Assembly (NCBI RefSeq): GCF_000416985.1
Contig: NZ_ATDL01000001.1
Coordinates: forward strand, 85,668 to 149,667
Origin: Sphingobacterium paucimobilis HER1398
Lineage (GTDB): Bacteria > Bacteroidota > Bacteroidia > Sphingobacteriales > Sphingobacteriaceae
Direction: 5' to 3'
DNA: 64,000 nt
Made by a program: the position numbers and the translations under genes. Position 1 is the stretch's first letter; every line of letters begins with the position of its first letter. The notes below the pieces were generated by a model. That model saw only the letters and a program-made list of their open reading frames with translations, made no database searches and was not told the origin of the DNA. Shown here in pieces: positions 8,946 to 18,095 of the stretch.

Positions 8946-10173
8946 CTAATTCTCCCGCTATTACATTTAAACTACTCATATTGATAATCGCATCCGATAT
9001 CAACATACCGCTACTCATTGGCGCAAACATCTGATAATTGATAAACGAAGGCCTTCTGAAATGAAGTCGGTATGGAGTCCTTCCTCCATCGTGTATCAGA
9101 TAAAACCCAAGTTCTCCGTTCGCCCCTTCTACCGAATGGTATACTTCAGATTTTGGAGTATCCCATTCACCCATCACGATTTTGAAGTGATAGATCAACG
9201 CTTCCATATTATTATACACCTGCTCTTTTGGAGGTAGATAAAAATCAGGAACGTCTGCATGAAATATACCTTTTGGCTCTTTCTCTATTTTTTCCAATGC
9301 CTGTTGGATAATACGCATAGACTGCCACATCTCCGCGTTACGAACCATAAAACGGTCATAGACGTCTCCATTTGTCCCTACAGGAACATCAAACTCAAAC
9401 TCTTCGTACGAACAGTAAGGCGCCGTTACACGTACATCATAATCTACACCGGTAGCACGCAAAATCGGACCGGACCAACAGTAGTCCAAAGCCTGCTCCG
9501 GTGTGACCGCTGCCACCCCCGAAGTCCGTTCTATAAATATACGGTTGCGCACAAACAGCTCTTCAAACTCACTCAAAACTGGAGGGTAGCGCTTTAAAAA
9601 CTCTCTAATTTTATCAAAGGCTACTTCATTGAAGTCGCGTTCAAATCCACCTATACGTCCAATATTTGTAGTCAATCGAGCGCCACATATTTCTTCAAAT
9701 ATCTCATAGATAAATTCCCGCTCCTGCATGACATACAAAAAGCCCGAAAACGCCCCTGTATCAACCCCCAAAATACCGTTACAGATAATATGGTCGGCAA
9801 TACGGGCTAGCTCCATGACGATAACACGCATATATTGTACGCGTTTAGGGATCTCGATATCCAACAGCTTCTCGACGGTCATATGCCACCCCATATTATT
9901 GATAGGTGACGAACAATAGTTCAAACGATCCGTCAATGTTGTAATCTGATAAAAAGGACGGTGCTCCGCTATCTTTTCAAAAGCACGATGTATATAGCCT
10001 ATCGTAGAGACACCACTCACGATTCGTTCCCCATCGATCTGCAATACATTCTGAAACACACCATGTGTCGCCGGATGTGTAGGCCCGAGATTGAGCGTTA
10101 TCAACTCATCTTGCGGGTCATTATCAAAAAAAACAGGGCTGTTTGGGGTTATCTTGGTTATTCGGTTACTCAT
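8938..10173 (-). CDS. nuoD: NADH-quinone oxidoreductase subunit D (49 kDa)
   Basis: This 411-residue protein is related to the large subunit of NiFe hydrogenases and lines the quinone-binding site with NuoB. The conserved N-terminal segment NLGPTHPATHGVFQ is present with the histidines that contact quinone, followed by GYIHRAFEKIAEHR. The C-terminal SGMLISDAIINMSSLNVIAGELD is consistent with the family. It is separate from nuoC, unlike the fused NuoCD of enterobacteria. Confidence 0.97.
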   Translation of the reverse strand: MSNRITKITPNSPVFFDNDPQDELITLNLGPTHPATHGVFQNVLQIDGERIVSGVSTIGYIHRAFEKIAEHRPFYQITTLTDRLNYCSSPINNMGWHMTVEKLLDIEIPKRVQYMRVIVMELARIADHIICNGILGVDTGAFSGFLYVMQEREFIYEIFEEICGARLTTNIGRIGGFERDFNEVAFDKIREFLKRYPPVLSEFEELFVRNRIFIERTSGVAAVTPEQALDYCWSGPILRATGVDYDVRVTAPYCSYEEFEFDVPVGTNGDVYDRFMVRNAEMWQSMRIIQQALEKIEKEPKGIFHADVPDFYLPPKEQVYNNMEALIYHFKIVMGEWDTPKSEVYHSVEGANGELGFYLIHDGGRTPYRLHFRRPSFINYQMFAPMSSGMLISDAIINMSSLNVIAGELDA

Positions 10174-10190
10174 CTTATCTACACTTGAAG

Positions 10191-10694
10191 TTAACGGCCA
10201 AAATAAAAATCTTTCTTATCTATTCGATTGGGGTCTTCTAGCGGATATTCTTTCCGCATGGGGAAAACCCCTAAATCGTCCATGTTTAAAATACGCCTCA
10301 AATCTGGATGCCCTTCAAAATGAATCCCAAAGAAATCATAGGTCTCACGCTCCATCCAATTAGCCCCACTCCAGAGGGAGGTAGCCGAAGGTACCGTAGG
10401 GTGTTCACCGCCGACAAACACCTTAATACGAATGCGTATATTCTGAAAAAGATTATGCAGGTGATATACTATTGCATATTGCTTGTTTTGATTCGGATAA
10501 TGGACAGCTGTAATATCGGTCAAATAGTTTAACCGAAGCATTTCATCATTCTTCACGAATGCAAGCAACTCCAAAATATCAGTAGCCTCCGTCTCTATGG
10601 CCAATAGACCGTGCGGCTCACCTAAAAAACGAACCCTATCGTTAAAAACAGACTGCAGCCGATCGATTATGACTTGATTATCCAACTTACTCAT
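10191..10694 (-). CDS. nuoC: NADH-quinone oxidoreductase subunit C (30 kDa)
   Basis: This 167-residue peripheral subunit has the family signature [20 protein letters not shown] at about residues 115-134. The C-terminal [13 protein letters not shown] is also typical. It holds no cofactor and stabilises the NuoB/NuoD junction. It overlaps nuoB by 8 bp and lies 17 nt before nuoD, so C and D are separate genes here. Confidence 0.96.
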   Translation of the reverse strand: MSKLDNQVIIDRLQSVFNDRVRFLGEPHGLLAIETEATDILELLAFVKNDEMLRLNYLTDITAVHYPNQNKQYAIVYHLHNLFQNIRIRIKVFVGGEHPTVPSATSLWSGANWMERETYDFFGIHFEGHPDLRRILNMDDLGVFPMRKEYPLEDPNRIDKKDFYFGR

Positions 10695-11241
10695 TGTTTG
10701 CTTCTATTCCGTACTTCTCTAATAATGCCTTATACTCTGGAGTATTTCTTCGATTTAAGGACTCGCTTTTAACAATTTCTTGAAGCTTCAGCACACCATC
10801 TAAAATAGCTTCTGGGCGAGGAGGACAACCGGGCACATATACATCTACAGGTATGATCTCGTCTATACCCTGCAAAACAGAATAAGTGTCAAAAATTCCT
10901 CCGCTAGAAGCACAAGCACCGACAGCAATCACCCATCGAGGCTCCGCCATCTGGGTATAGACCTGCCTCAGTACTGGGGCCATTTTTTTGGCAATAGTGC
11001 CCATCACCAACAGCATATCTGCTTGACGAGGAGAGAAACTAGGTCGTTCTGCACCAAAACGAGCCAAGTCATAGGTGGAACCCATGGTCGCCATAAATTC
11101 TATACCGCAACAAGATGTCGCAAAAGGCAGAGGCCATAACGAATTAGCTCGAGCCAAACCAATGGCTTTATCTAAGGAAGTGGCAAAAAATCCAGCTCCT
11201 TCTACACCCGGAGGCGCTTCGGCTAAGGTAACTTTGCTCAT
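10687..11241 (-). CDS. nuoB: NADH-quinone oxidoreductase subunit B (cluster N2)
   Basis: This 184-residue subunit binds the terminal [4Fe-4S] cluster N2 that reduces quinone. The four ligands are the tandem Cys44 and Cys45 in [10 protein letters not shown], Cys110 in VGACASSGG, and Cys139 in [10 protein letters not shown]. Length and motif spacing are normal. A 92-nt gap separates it from nuoA, the only sizeable break in the first half of the operon. I saw no promoter or terminator in that gap. Confidence 0.97.
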   Translation of the reverse strand: MSKVTLAEAPPGVEGAGFFATSLDKAIGLARANSLWPLPFATSCCGIEFMATMGSTYDLARFGAERPSFSPRQADMLLVMGTIAKKMAPVLRQVYTQMAEPRWVIAVGACASSGGIFDTYSVLQGIDEIIPVDVYVPGCPPRPEAILDGVLKLQEIVKSESLNRRNTPEYKALLEKYGIEANNE

Positions 11242-11333
11242 AATTAGTTTATCTTCTTTCCGTAGTTTATTTCTCGCTCAATATAATATTTTTAATCCTG
11301 TATTGAGACTTAGGATCGCTATTTAGAACCGTT

Positions 11334-11714
11334 CTAACCCCAGTCGAGTGCTTTCTTTTTGACCACATAGATAAAGCCCAAAAGCAGCATTCCCATAAAG
11401 ATAAACATCTCTATCAGTCCTTGTATTCCAAACTCTCTAAAGTTGACTGCCCAAGGATACATGAAAATAACCTCGATATCAAAAATCACAAACAAGATAG
11501 CTACAAGAAAATACTTTATCGAGAAAGGTTGTCGAGCGTTACCTATAACTTCCACTCCAGATTCGAAAGAAGAAAGCTTCTTTTCGGAACGGACTTTCGG
11601 CCCTAAAAGATGGGTTCCAACAATAGTAAGAACACCAAAACCTGTAGCTACTGCTAATTGAATCAGAATAGGCAAATAATCAACTGGCATATTCTCTATT
11701 TGTACATTTTCCAT
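11334..11714 (-). CDS. nuoA: NADH-quinone oxidoreductase subunit A
   Basis: This 126-residue protein has three membrane helices and is the first gene of the nuo operon. The conserved loop KLSSFESGVEVIGNARQPFS and the acidic helix VAILFVIFDIEVIFMYPWAV are diagnostic of NuoA. It packs against NuoH and contributes to the quinone chamber. A TANNTTTG box lies 27 nt upstream at 11742-11749, in keeping with transcription of the operon starting here. Confidence 0.96.
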   Translation of the reverse strand: MENVQIENMPVDYLPILIQLAVATGFGVLTIVGTHLLGPKVRSEKKLSSFESGVEVIGNARQPFSIKYFLVAILFVIFDIEVIFMYPWAVNFREFGIQGLIEMFIFMGMLLLGFIYVVKKKALDWG

Positions 11715-11741
11715 GATAAGTTTAAGTCTCAGTTATATACA

Positions 11742-11749
11742 CAAAAATA
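11742..11749 (-). promoter_or_regulatory. Probable -7 box of the nuo operon
   Basis: On the minus strand the box reads TATTTTTG, a match to the Bacteroidota TANNTTTG element. It lies 27 nt before the nuoA ATG. No good TTG element is found about 20 nt further upstream, so the call rests on the -7 box and on position only. Confidence 0.5.
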
Positions 11750-11766
11750 TGAATTTTATCCCCAAA

Positions 11767-11801
11767 TAAAAAGGGGAACTGAATGACAGTTCCCCTTTTT
11801 A
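11767..11801 (-). terminator. Intrinsic terminator after the TPR gene
   Basis: Ten paired bases, AAGGGGAACT with AGTTCCCCTT, enclose a 7-nt loop. A/T runs flank both sides, so the minus strand ends in TTTTTATT. It lies 18 nt beyond the TPR gene stop and closes the exbB-tonB operon before the nuo promoter. Confidence 0.9.
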
Positions 11802-11819
11802 TTATTTGTATCTAGAAAT

Positions 11820-13550
11820 TTAACTCTTTAAGTATTCCAAATACGCTTGAGCGTTTTCGTCTGCTGGATTGTACTTAACAGCATTCTCCATGTATTCTAA
11901 CGCTTTTTTATTATCGCCCTTCAAAATGTGGAAAAAACCAACATTTGTATAGCCATCTGCCAATTTCATTTTGTCATCCTCAGTCAATTCTGCACCAGTA
12001 GCCTCTTTATCCTTCAACACCTTGATCAATTGATCAAAAGCAGGGACAAACAAACCTTTGCATAGCTCAGGGTGCTCGGTATCAACAACATCCAATTGTA
12101 GATTTGCAAAACCTGTCATATACAATGCTTGAACTAAATACTCATCATATACTTTTTGGTCATTAGATTTTGCAATAATATCAAATGCTTTAACCGCATC
12201 GCTCAATTCTTTGGTTGCATCTTCTTCCTTCTCTTTCTTAGCAGCGCCGGCACGGAAATTAGCCATACCCAAGAAGTAATTTGCCTCGTAATAGAAATCT
12301 GTTCCTGTTTTTTGTGCAGGGATATTGAAGATCGCTGCGGCTACGTCGTATTTTCCCTGTCCAAAAGCGACCATACCGGCAGAACCGATCTCCGGCATCA
12401 TTTCCGGATTCATATCTAACGCTTTCTGTAAATTAGGAAGACCTTTTTCTACATTACCAGATTCGATATAGGCTAGACCAGAGAAAAGATAATCGATATC
12501 AATCAAGCGGTTTTCCTCAGCACCAGCAAATAATTTTTCAAAGTATTCAACACCTTTTGCATAATCTTTATCCTGATTGACAGCGATTAAACCTAAATAA
12601 CGGAATACTTTAGCATCTACCCCCGGTACATTCGCTAATTTCTCAGCTACTGTCTTTAATTCGTCATATTTCTGTCCATATACCAAGAAGTCAGCATAGC
12701 GTACATTCGCTTCTGGTGACATATCTCCCGTAACTTGTAGATACTTTTTGTAACTATCCACCGCTTTTGCAACCTGCGCCTCATAAGCAGCTTTTTCCTC
12801 ATCGGTATTGTCAGGCATACGTTTCGCCATTTGCAACTGTGTCTCTGCTATTTCGCGATATACCGGACCGTAGTTAGGGTATTCTGATGCAATATTATTA
12901 TATTGCTCCAAAGCTTCGTCAAAAGCAAATGCACGTCGTGTGATTAATGCCTGCTGAACCCTTGCTTTTACCAAGTTAGGATCTACATTTAATGCATCGC
13001 GATAGCTAACATATGCTTGGCTATTGTCTTTCAAACCTAGAAACGCATCACCTAAAGCCACAGGTACCATAGCATCTTTAGCATTTTTAGCTTTGGCCTG
13101 AGTCAAATAATCTACTGCTTTTGCATAATCTGGTTTTGGGGCATCAATATAGGCACGACCGATATAGTATAGTGGCAAATAATCTTTTTTTCCTAAAGAA
13201 GCTGTAGCTGCTGCAAATTTCGATTCTGCACCTGATGTGTTGTCCTTCATCAAATCAACAATACCTAAACCAACACTGTTTAGCTGCTCTTTAGGTGCAT
13301 TTGTAAGACCATTATTAAAAATAATTGCCGCCGAATCGACCTTTTCGTTAATCAAATAGATTTGTCCAAGGTAAAAGTAATTCTCACCGTCTTTAGCCTT
13401 CTTCTCGACCAAATTTTGCAAAATACCTTTAGCCTTATCGTACTGCTCGGCATCAATTGCTTCCCGAGCATCCTTCAAACTTTGAGCACTCGCTGTACCA
13501 ACCACAGCCCCAGCTAGTAATAAACTCAAAAATAATTTGCTTTTTGTCAT
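11820..13550 (-). CDS. Exported tetratricopeptide-repeat protein of the TonB operon
   Basis: This 576-residue protein has a signal peptide (residues 1-22, ending TASA before QSL), so it is periplasmic. The rest is a long run of helix-turn-helix repeats of TPR type, for example around YPNYGPVYREIAETQLQMAK and the last repeat GDNKKALEYMENAVKYNPAD. It has no catalytic motif and probably acts as a protein-binding scaffold. It lies 27 nt after the phosphate-binding-like lipoprotein, as the last gene of the exbB-exbD-tonB operon. Its exact partner is not known from sequence. Confidence 0.85.
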   Translation of the reverse strand: MTKSKLFLSLLLAGAVVGTASAQSLKDAREAIDAEQYDKAKGILQNLVEKKAKDGENYFYLGQIYLINEKVDSAAIIFNNGLTNAPKEQLNSVGLGIVDLMKDNTSGAESKFAAATASLGKKDYLPLYYIGRAYIDAPKPDYAKAVDYLTQAKAKNAKDAMVPVALGDAFLGLKDNSQAYVSYRDALNVDPNLVKARVQQALITRRAFAFDEALEQYNNIASEYPNYGPVYREIAETQLQMAKRMPDNTDEEKAAYEAQVAKAVDSYKKYLQVTGDMSPEANVRYADFLVYGQKYDELKTVAEKLANVPGVDAKVFRYLGLIAVNQDKDYAKGVEYFEKLFAGAEENRLIDIDYLFSGLAYIESGNVEKGLPNLQKALDMNPEMMPEIGSAGMVAFGQGKYDVAAAIFNIPAQKTGTDFYYEANYFLGMANFRAGAAKKEKEEDATKELSDAVKAFDIIAKSNDQKVYDEYLVQALYMTGFANLQLDVVDTEHPELCKGLFVPAFDQLIKVLKDKEATGAELTEDDKMKLADGYTNVGFFHILKGDNKKALEYMENAVKYNPADENAQAYLEYLKS

Positions 13551-13577
13551 AATTCTATCTTGTATTCTAGTTGTTTA

Positions 13578-14489
13578 CTAATTTATTTTATCTCTAACTA
13601 TTATCTCCCTACCTGGCATGGTATAGGGTAACAATCCCGATTTCAAAACTATACGTTGCCCTCTATCCCCAGTCATAAAAGCTGAAAAACCGACTCCCAA
13701 CCCCATATTTGGCTGGTAGTTCAAGACGAAAATCTCTCGCTTCAAAGGGTATTCCCCTGTAGCTAAACTCGTTTGAGAAGGCTTGATAAATTTCCTCTCG
13801 CCCGACTCTTCGTTAACTACGCTCAAGATACGAATTTTATCTTTTTCTGAAAAAGAACTTTTTAAAGATAAAAATTGATTGTAACTAATCAAACCTACTT
13901 TTCCTTTATTTTCGGCTATCTCTTTCAGAACTGCCTCAGCGCCTGCTCTTGCTTCTACATAGGTGTTAGCTGCCTTTTCCATCTTTCCTAATTCTTTAAA
14001 ATAACGAAAGATACTCGAGTTTAGGTTATCAAAAACCAGCGAATAATCCTTTACATTATTACCCTTCATCAGTTCTAGAATGTCAGACACATTAACGCTC
14101 GTATCCACATCCGCTATATTCCCTACCAAAATAATGCCATCATAAGCAACGCTATAAATTCTAGGTGTAAGAGACCTCGCTTTAAACCCGTTCTGCTCCT
14201 CTTCTGTCAGCTGCCTGGTCAATACCGCAAACGCCACATCTCCGTTCAGAAGACTGTTAACCACTTGCACTTCAGGATTGGCATGCTCTTCAATCTTAGC
14301 ATTATAGTACGAACTCTCAAAAACTTCTTTCTGCTCCAAAAATAAAGGCAAGACAGTCTCGTCGACAGCAACTTGCAAGACTCCCGTCAGAATATCGTCT
14401 TTCTTCTCCTTTTTAGCATTAGAGCAGCCTGTCAAACCAAGAACGGTCACGCTTATCAACACTGAACAAAAAAACAGTCGTATATTCAT
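13578..14489 (-). CDS. PstS-like substrate-binding lipoprotein in the TonB operon
   Basis: This 303-residue protein has a lipoprotein signal (lipobox LTGC, Cys22). The body resembles the PstS/periplasmic binding protein type 2 family: an early GVLQVAVDETVLPL strand, EVQVVNSLLNGDVAFAVLTRQL, and a C-terminal PLKREIFVLNYQP with GFSAFMTGDRGQRIVLKSGL. No PstABC transporter genes are nearby, so it may be a sensor or scaffold and not a transport component. It sits between the small membrane protein and the TPR protein of the tonB operon. The 174-nt gap upstream holds a GATCCG...CGGATC inverted repeat. Confidence 0.75.
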   Translation of the reverse strand: MNIRLFFCSVLISVTVLGLTGCSNAKKEKKDDILTGVLQVAVDETVLPLFLEQKEVFESSYYNAKIEEHANPEVQVVNSLLNGDVAFAVLTRQLTEEEQNGFKARSLTPRIYSVAYDGIILVGNIADVDTSVNVSDILELMKGNNVKDYSLVFDNLNSSIFRYFKELGKMEKAANTYVEARAGAEAVLKEIAENKGKVGLISYNQFLSLKSSFSEKDKIRILSVVNEESGERKFIKPSQTSLATGEYPLKREIFVLNYQPNMGLGVGFSAFMTGDRGQRIVLKSGLLPYTMPGREIIVRDKIN

Positions 14490-14663
14490 ATGTGTATAAT
14501 TATTTCATGATCCGTCATCTGGCGGATCGATTTGATTTTTTCTACCAGTATCTCGCCCCGGTTCGTCGGGATGGAATACGCACAAATTTTTGCACTTTAC
14601 TGCCTATGAGTACTTCAATAAGATTCAAAGATTAACAGAACGATTAATCATTTGATGATTTTT

Positions 14664-14906
14664 TTAACGCAAAAAATTGTTTTGCCAGAGTCTAGCAAAC
14701 CGCATAAAAGAATACACGATAAGTAAGCCGCCAAACATATTTTTATACGTCTTGTCGATTTCTAATGGAAACTCCTTCCAAAAGATAATTAATAGGCCCA
14801 AAATAAAGTAAAAGAGAAACATACATAGGCCTAAAATGGACAGAAATCGCTGTGTCGGCGATTTCTGTCTAAATTTATTGTTTCGTGAGTTGTTGTTCAC
14901 AGGCAT
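14664..14906 (-). CDS. Small two-helix membrane protein translationally coupled to tonB
   Basis: This 80-residue protein starts MPVNNNSRNNKFRQKSPTQR, a basic N-terminus. Two hydrophobic segments follow: FLSILGLCMFLFYFILGLLI at about 25-45 and a second near NMFGGLLIVYSF. The frame is open further upstream inside tonB, but the ATG at 14906 overlaps the tonB stop as TAATG, so that start is chosen. I do not recognise a named family. Location points to a small accessory of the ExbB/ExbD/TonB complex, which is inference. Confidence 0.7.
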   Translation of the reverse strand: MPVNNNSRNNKFRQKSPTQRFLSILGLCMFLFYFILGLLIIFWKEFPLEIDKTYKNMFGGLLIVYSFMRFARLWQNNFLR

Positions 14907-15787
14907 TACATATTTGTTAAGTCCAAACGAATAGGCAATGTATAAGCAACACGTACGGGGCGTCCGTTCTGAATACCTGGACTCCACTTCTTCGCTTTGG
15001 CCAACAATTTCTTAGCCGCATCTCCTGTGCCATAGGACAAGTCACGCACTACTTTTATATCTGTCAAAGAGCCGTCTTTCTCCACAACGAATGAAACTTG
15101 AACAGTCCCTTTTACGCCTGCATCAATTGCCCCTGAAGGATACTGATAGTTGTCTCCAATCCACCTACGGAATGCAGCCATACCACCAGGTGGCTCTGGT
15201 TGGATCTCTACGGACTCGAAAATCTCTTCACCCGTACCTGTTCCACCTTCTACACCTTTAGTACTACCTGTAGCTGAACCAGCTACATCTTTAGTACCCC
15301 ATTTACCTTCTGTCGTAATACTTCCACCCTTCATGCCTTTCATTGCAACAGGGCCGATAAGTTTTTTCTTATCTGTAGCTTCCTCTGCAGTTGCTACTTC
15401 CTCCTGTACAGCCTTCTCTTTAGGAACAGGCTTAATCTCAGGTAGAGCTACGACATCCAATGCTGGTTTAGATTCCGCAATTTTAGGAGCTTCCTCTTGC
15501 ACAGGTGGCTTTTCTTCTTCTTCAGGAAGTTTCTCTGCCAAATCCTCTAAAGTAACTTCTTCCGTAAAAGCAATTTCCTCTTTAGGAGCCTCCTTACCCG
15601 AGAAAAGCTTTAGATTCATTGCCGAAGGAATACTGAAAACAGCAACAACTGCCGTTACAATCAGTAACGCGGTGTTGGTCGCTTTCGGTCCCAGCTTACG
15701 AAGCTCGTAAGCTCCGTAGGCCTTGTTCCTGTTCTCGAAGACAACATCAAGCCACTCCTTTCTAAATATATTTAATTTTTCAAACAT
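14906..15787 (-). CDS. tonB: Energy transducer TonB
   Basis: This 293-residue protein couples the inner-membrane proton gradient to outer-membrane receptors. It has a short cytoplasmic N-terminus with the Bacteroidota-typical NRNKAYGAYELRK, one membrane helix at about 35-58, and a Glu/Pro/Lys-rich periplasmic linker (EEEEKPPVQEEAPK). A C-terminal TonB domain starts near FRRWIGDNYQYPSGAI and ends GRPVRVAYTLPIRLDL. It follows exbD in the operon and overlaps the next small gene at TAATG. Confidence 0.95.
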   Translation of the reverse strand: MFEKLNIFRKEWLDVVFENRNKAYGAYELRKLGPKATNTALLIVTAVVAVFSIPSAMNLKLFSGKEAPKEEIAFTEEVTLEDLAEKLPEEEEKPPVQEEAPKIAESKPALDVVALPEIKPVPKEKAVQEEVATAEEATDKKKLIGPVAMKGMKGGSITTEGKWGTKDVAGSATGSTKGVEGGTGTGEEIFESVEIQPEPPGGMAAFRRWIGDNYQYPSGAIDAGVKGTVQVSFVVEKDGSLTDIKVVRDLSYGTGDAAKKLLAKAKKWSPGIQNGRPVRVAYTLPIRLDLTNM

Positions 15788-15821
15788 ATTAATTCTGTTT
15801 TATGATAACTATATGTGGCGA

Positions 15822-16373
15822 CTAGTCGTTATATAAGTTATCTTTTTTCAATAGCTCAACTTCATCGTTCATGATACGGTTAGATATCATATAACGTTTA
15901 ACATCTACGATCTTCATCTCGTCCAACGCATCTACGATATTTCTAGTTACTGATTTTTCACTAGGACGTATCACTACAATCATATCTTTACCACCTGCCT
16001 GCTGAGGAACTGTTTGTTTCATCTTAATAAGTACGGCACGTAGACCATCTTTACTATAATCAACAACTGTCGGTCCTTGAAGCGGCTTTTTGACATCACC
16101 CTGATACCAGATAAGCTTGTCATCAGAACCCAATACTAAAGTCACACTACGATGCTCATCCACATCTACATCTGTCTGTTTATCGGTCTCGACATTTTTA
16201 TCAGGCATAGCGACATCCATCGCTTGAGGCTTATTCAAGGAAGTGGTCAACATAAAGAACGTAATCAGTAAGAACGCCAAGTCAACCATGGCTGTAAGAT
16301 CGACCTTACCACCATCTTTCTTGGTTCTCCCTTTTTTACTTTTCTTACCAGAGTCTTGATTTAATTCTGCCAT
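15822..16373 (-). CDS. exbD: ExbD-type biopolymer transport protein, second copy
   Basis: This 183-residue protein has a basic cytoplasmic N-terminus and one membrane helix that begins VDLTAMVDLAFLLITFFMLT. Asp31 in that helix is the expected proton-carrying residue. The periplasmic domain is longer than in E. coli ExbD (about 141 residues). It works with ExbB to energise TonB. It follows the first exbD gene after 15 nt. Confidence 0.93.
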   Translation of the reverse strand: MAELNQDSGKKSKKGRTKKDGGKVDLTAMVDLAFLLITFFMLTTSLNKPQAMDVAMPDKNVETDKQTDVDVDEHRSVTLVLGSDDKLIWYQGDVKKPLQGPTVVDYSKDGLRAVLIKMKQTVPQQAGGKDMIVVIRPSEKSVTRNIVDALDEMKIVDVKRYMISNRIMNDEVELLKKDNLYND

Positions 16374-16388
16374 TTGTTTCTATTCTAT

Positions 16389-17045
16389 TTAATCAGCTTT
16401 AAGACCAGTTACGAAACTGAACTTGTTTTGCTTCTGATTACGTAATGTTTCAATTATTAAATTCAAACTAGGAAACTTCTCATCAGCATCTGCCTTGATT
16501 GCTACGGTCATTAGCTCAATATCATCCGGATCGCCACCACTTTCAATAGCTTTATCTCTCAATATTTTTGCTGATGCCAATCTAGCCTGTTTTACCCATG
16601 ATGACAATTCATTTGATGCATTTGTCGTCGAATCTACAGGGATACCTTTTTGCTTATCTGCCGTTCTATCGCCTGATTCTGCAGCCAACAATGTTTTCAT
16701 TGTTTTCATTGACACCCCAAAATCTTCCATCGATTTGAATTTACCGTATTCCTCTGGTGTAAATTCAATGCCATACAACGCACCCATTTGCTGTAACGCT
16801 TGTACGCGTACGTTTTGGTCTGACATATGAAAGAAGACTTTCCCTTCATCACCTACTGTGATCATCGCTACGTTTCCATCAGGCAATTTTGCTTCCGAAT
16901 ACGAGTGTGGTGCGTCAACTATCAGTGACTCTTGTTGTCTTGCGGTTGCTGTAAGAACGAAGAACGTAAGAAGCAAGAAAGATACGTCACACATCGCCGT
17001 CATATCGATCGATGTACTGGCTCTTTTTACTTTTGCTTTACCCAT
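16389..17045 (-). CDS. exbD: ExbD-type biopolymer transport protein, first copy, extended
   Basis: This 218-residue ExbD homologue has a single N-terminal helix, SIDMTAMCDVSFLLLTFFVL, with the conserved Asp20. The periplasmic part is unusually long, with an insert at about residues 95-160 that includes KQKGIPVDSTTNASNELSSW. The C-terminal EKFPSLNLIIETLRNQKQNKF matches the end of ExbD domains. Two unequal ExbD proteins in one operon suggest a mixed ExbD dimer, as commonly encoded in Bacteroidota. Confidence 0.9.
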   Translation of the reverse strand: MGKAKVKRASTSIDMTAMCDVSFLLLTFFVLTATARQQESLIVDAPHSYSEAKLPDGNVAMITVGDEGKVFFHMSDQNVRVQALQQMGALYGIEFTPEEYGKFKSMEDFGVSMKTMKTLLAAESGDRTADKQKGIPVDSTTNASNELSSWVKQARLASAKILRDKAIESGGDPDDIELMTVAIKADADEKFPSLNLIIETLRNQKQNKFSFVTGLKAD

Positions 17046-17140
17046 TTTCTTTAATCTTTTTTAATTAACAACTCTTCTTTACTTAATGATGCTTACATAT
17101 TTCAATTTCCATAAAAAAATTGAAATTTACTCAAAGCATC

Positions 17141-17971
17141 TTATTTGTGGTTAGCCGCGTACGTTTGTACGATAGAGAAACCAGCCTCGTCGATAGAGTA
17201 AGTTAATTTGTCGATTTTTGCAGTCAAGATGTTGTACATTACAATCGCAAATGTAGATGTAGCGATACCTGTAGCTGTATTGATAAGGGCCTCGGAAATA
17301 CCGTTTGCTAATTTAGCTGAATCCGGAGCACCACCTGTTGCCAACGCCGAGAAGGCCTTGATCATACCTGTTACCGTTCCCAATAGACCAGTCAATGTAC
17401 CGATAGAAACCAACGTAGCCAATACGTTTAAGTTTTTCTCCAACATAGGCATTTCTAATGCTGTAGTCTCTTCAATTTCTTTTTGGATAGCCAAAGCCGA
17501 TTTTTCTGAATCCAAGCCTGGGTTAGCTTCAACATCTTTGTATTTTAACAAGCCTGCTTTGATCACGTTAGCAACTGATCCTTTTTGTTTGTCACACTCT
17601 GCGATAGCTGTATCGATACTTCCTGTTTTTAATAAGGACTGTACTTTTCTTACAAAGTTACCTACATTACCAGTACCTGAAGCTTTTCCGATAACGATAA
17701 AACGCTCAATAGCGAATACCCATACCATTAAAAATAATCCCAATAGAACAGGAACTACATAACCAGCATGATAAACCATACCACCATAGTTACCTGGAAG
17801 TGGTTGATTTTCCTGTTTTCCATCAATAAAGTTTGACGGATTACCCATCACATATTCCCAAATCAAATAACCAATGATAAAACAAATAACGATAGATAAG
17901 CTCGCAAATAAGTTACCTGAATTGCCACTCTCTTGTTTTGCTGGGCTAGTAGTTTTTGGTGCGTTTGCCAT
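17141..17971 (-). CDS. exbB: MotA/TolQ/ExbB proton channel family protein
   Basis: This 276-residue protein has an N-terminal helix at about 22-42, a second helix near 75-95, and the diagnostic C-terminal pair. The segment around LNVLATLVSIGTLTGLLGTV and the helix ALINTATGIATSTFAIVMYN are the ExbB/TolQ signature. It forms the inner-membrane pentamer around the ExbD helices. It is the first gene of the operon, with a canonical promoter at 18066-18095 and a leader of about 90 nt. Confidence 0.94.
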   Translation of the reverse strand: MANAPKTTSPAKQESGNSGNLFASLSIVICFIIGYLIWEYVMGNPSNFIDGKQENQPLPGNYGGMVYHAGYVVPVLLGLFLMVWVFAIERFIVIGKASGTGNVGNFVRKVQSLLKTGSIDTAIAECDKQKGSVANVIKAGLLKYKDVEANPGLDSEKSALAIQKEIEETTALEMPMLEKNLNVLATLVSIGTLTGLLGTVTGMIKAFSALATGGAPDSAKLANGISEALINTATGIATSTFAIVMYNILTAKIDKLTYSIDEAGFSIVQTYAANHK

Positions 17972-18065
17972 TTTTACTAAATTTTAGATTTTACTGTTGT
18001 TTAATTATTTATGTTTAATTCAATTTTCTGCAATACTTGCCGCTTCATTTTGACGTCTGTCAAAA

Positions 18066-18095
18066 CAAATATACTATTTTGTTACAAAAGTCAAA
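18066..18095 (-). promoter_or_regulatory. Promoter of the exbB-exbD-tonB operon
   Basis: On the minus strand a TTTG at 18095-18092 is followed after 18 nt by TATATTTG at 18073-18066. This fits the Bacteroidota consensus of a -33 TTTG and a -7 TANNTTTG. The predicted transcript would have a leader of about 90 nt before exbB. Both elements are directly visible. Confidence 0.75.

Noticed and set aside
14641..14668. AATCAT-TTG-ATGATT hairpin followed by T7 on the plus strand
   Set aside because: No plus-strand gene ends there, and the sequence overlaps the stop of the minus-strand small membrane gene. Chance is likely.
15150..15710. 186-residue open frame antisense to tonB, and similar long antisense frames at 17208-17762 and 38253-38786
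   Set aside because: These arise from codon bias of the opposite gene. They are low-complexity, Ser/Pro/Ala-rich, and have no start context or domain pattern.
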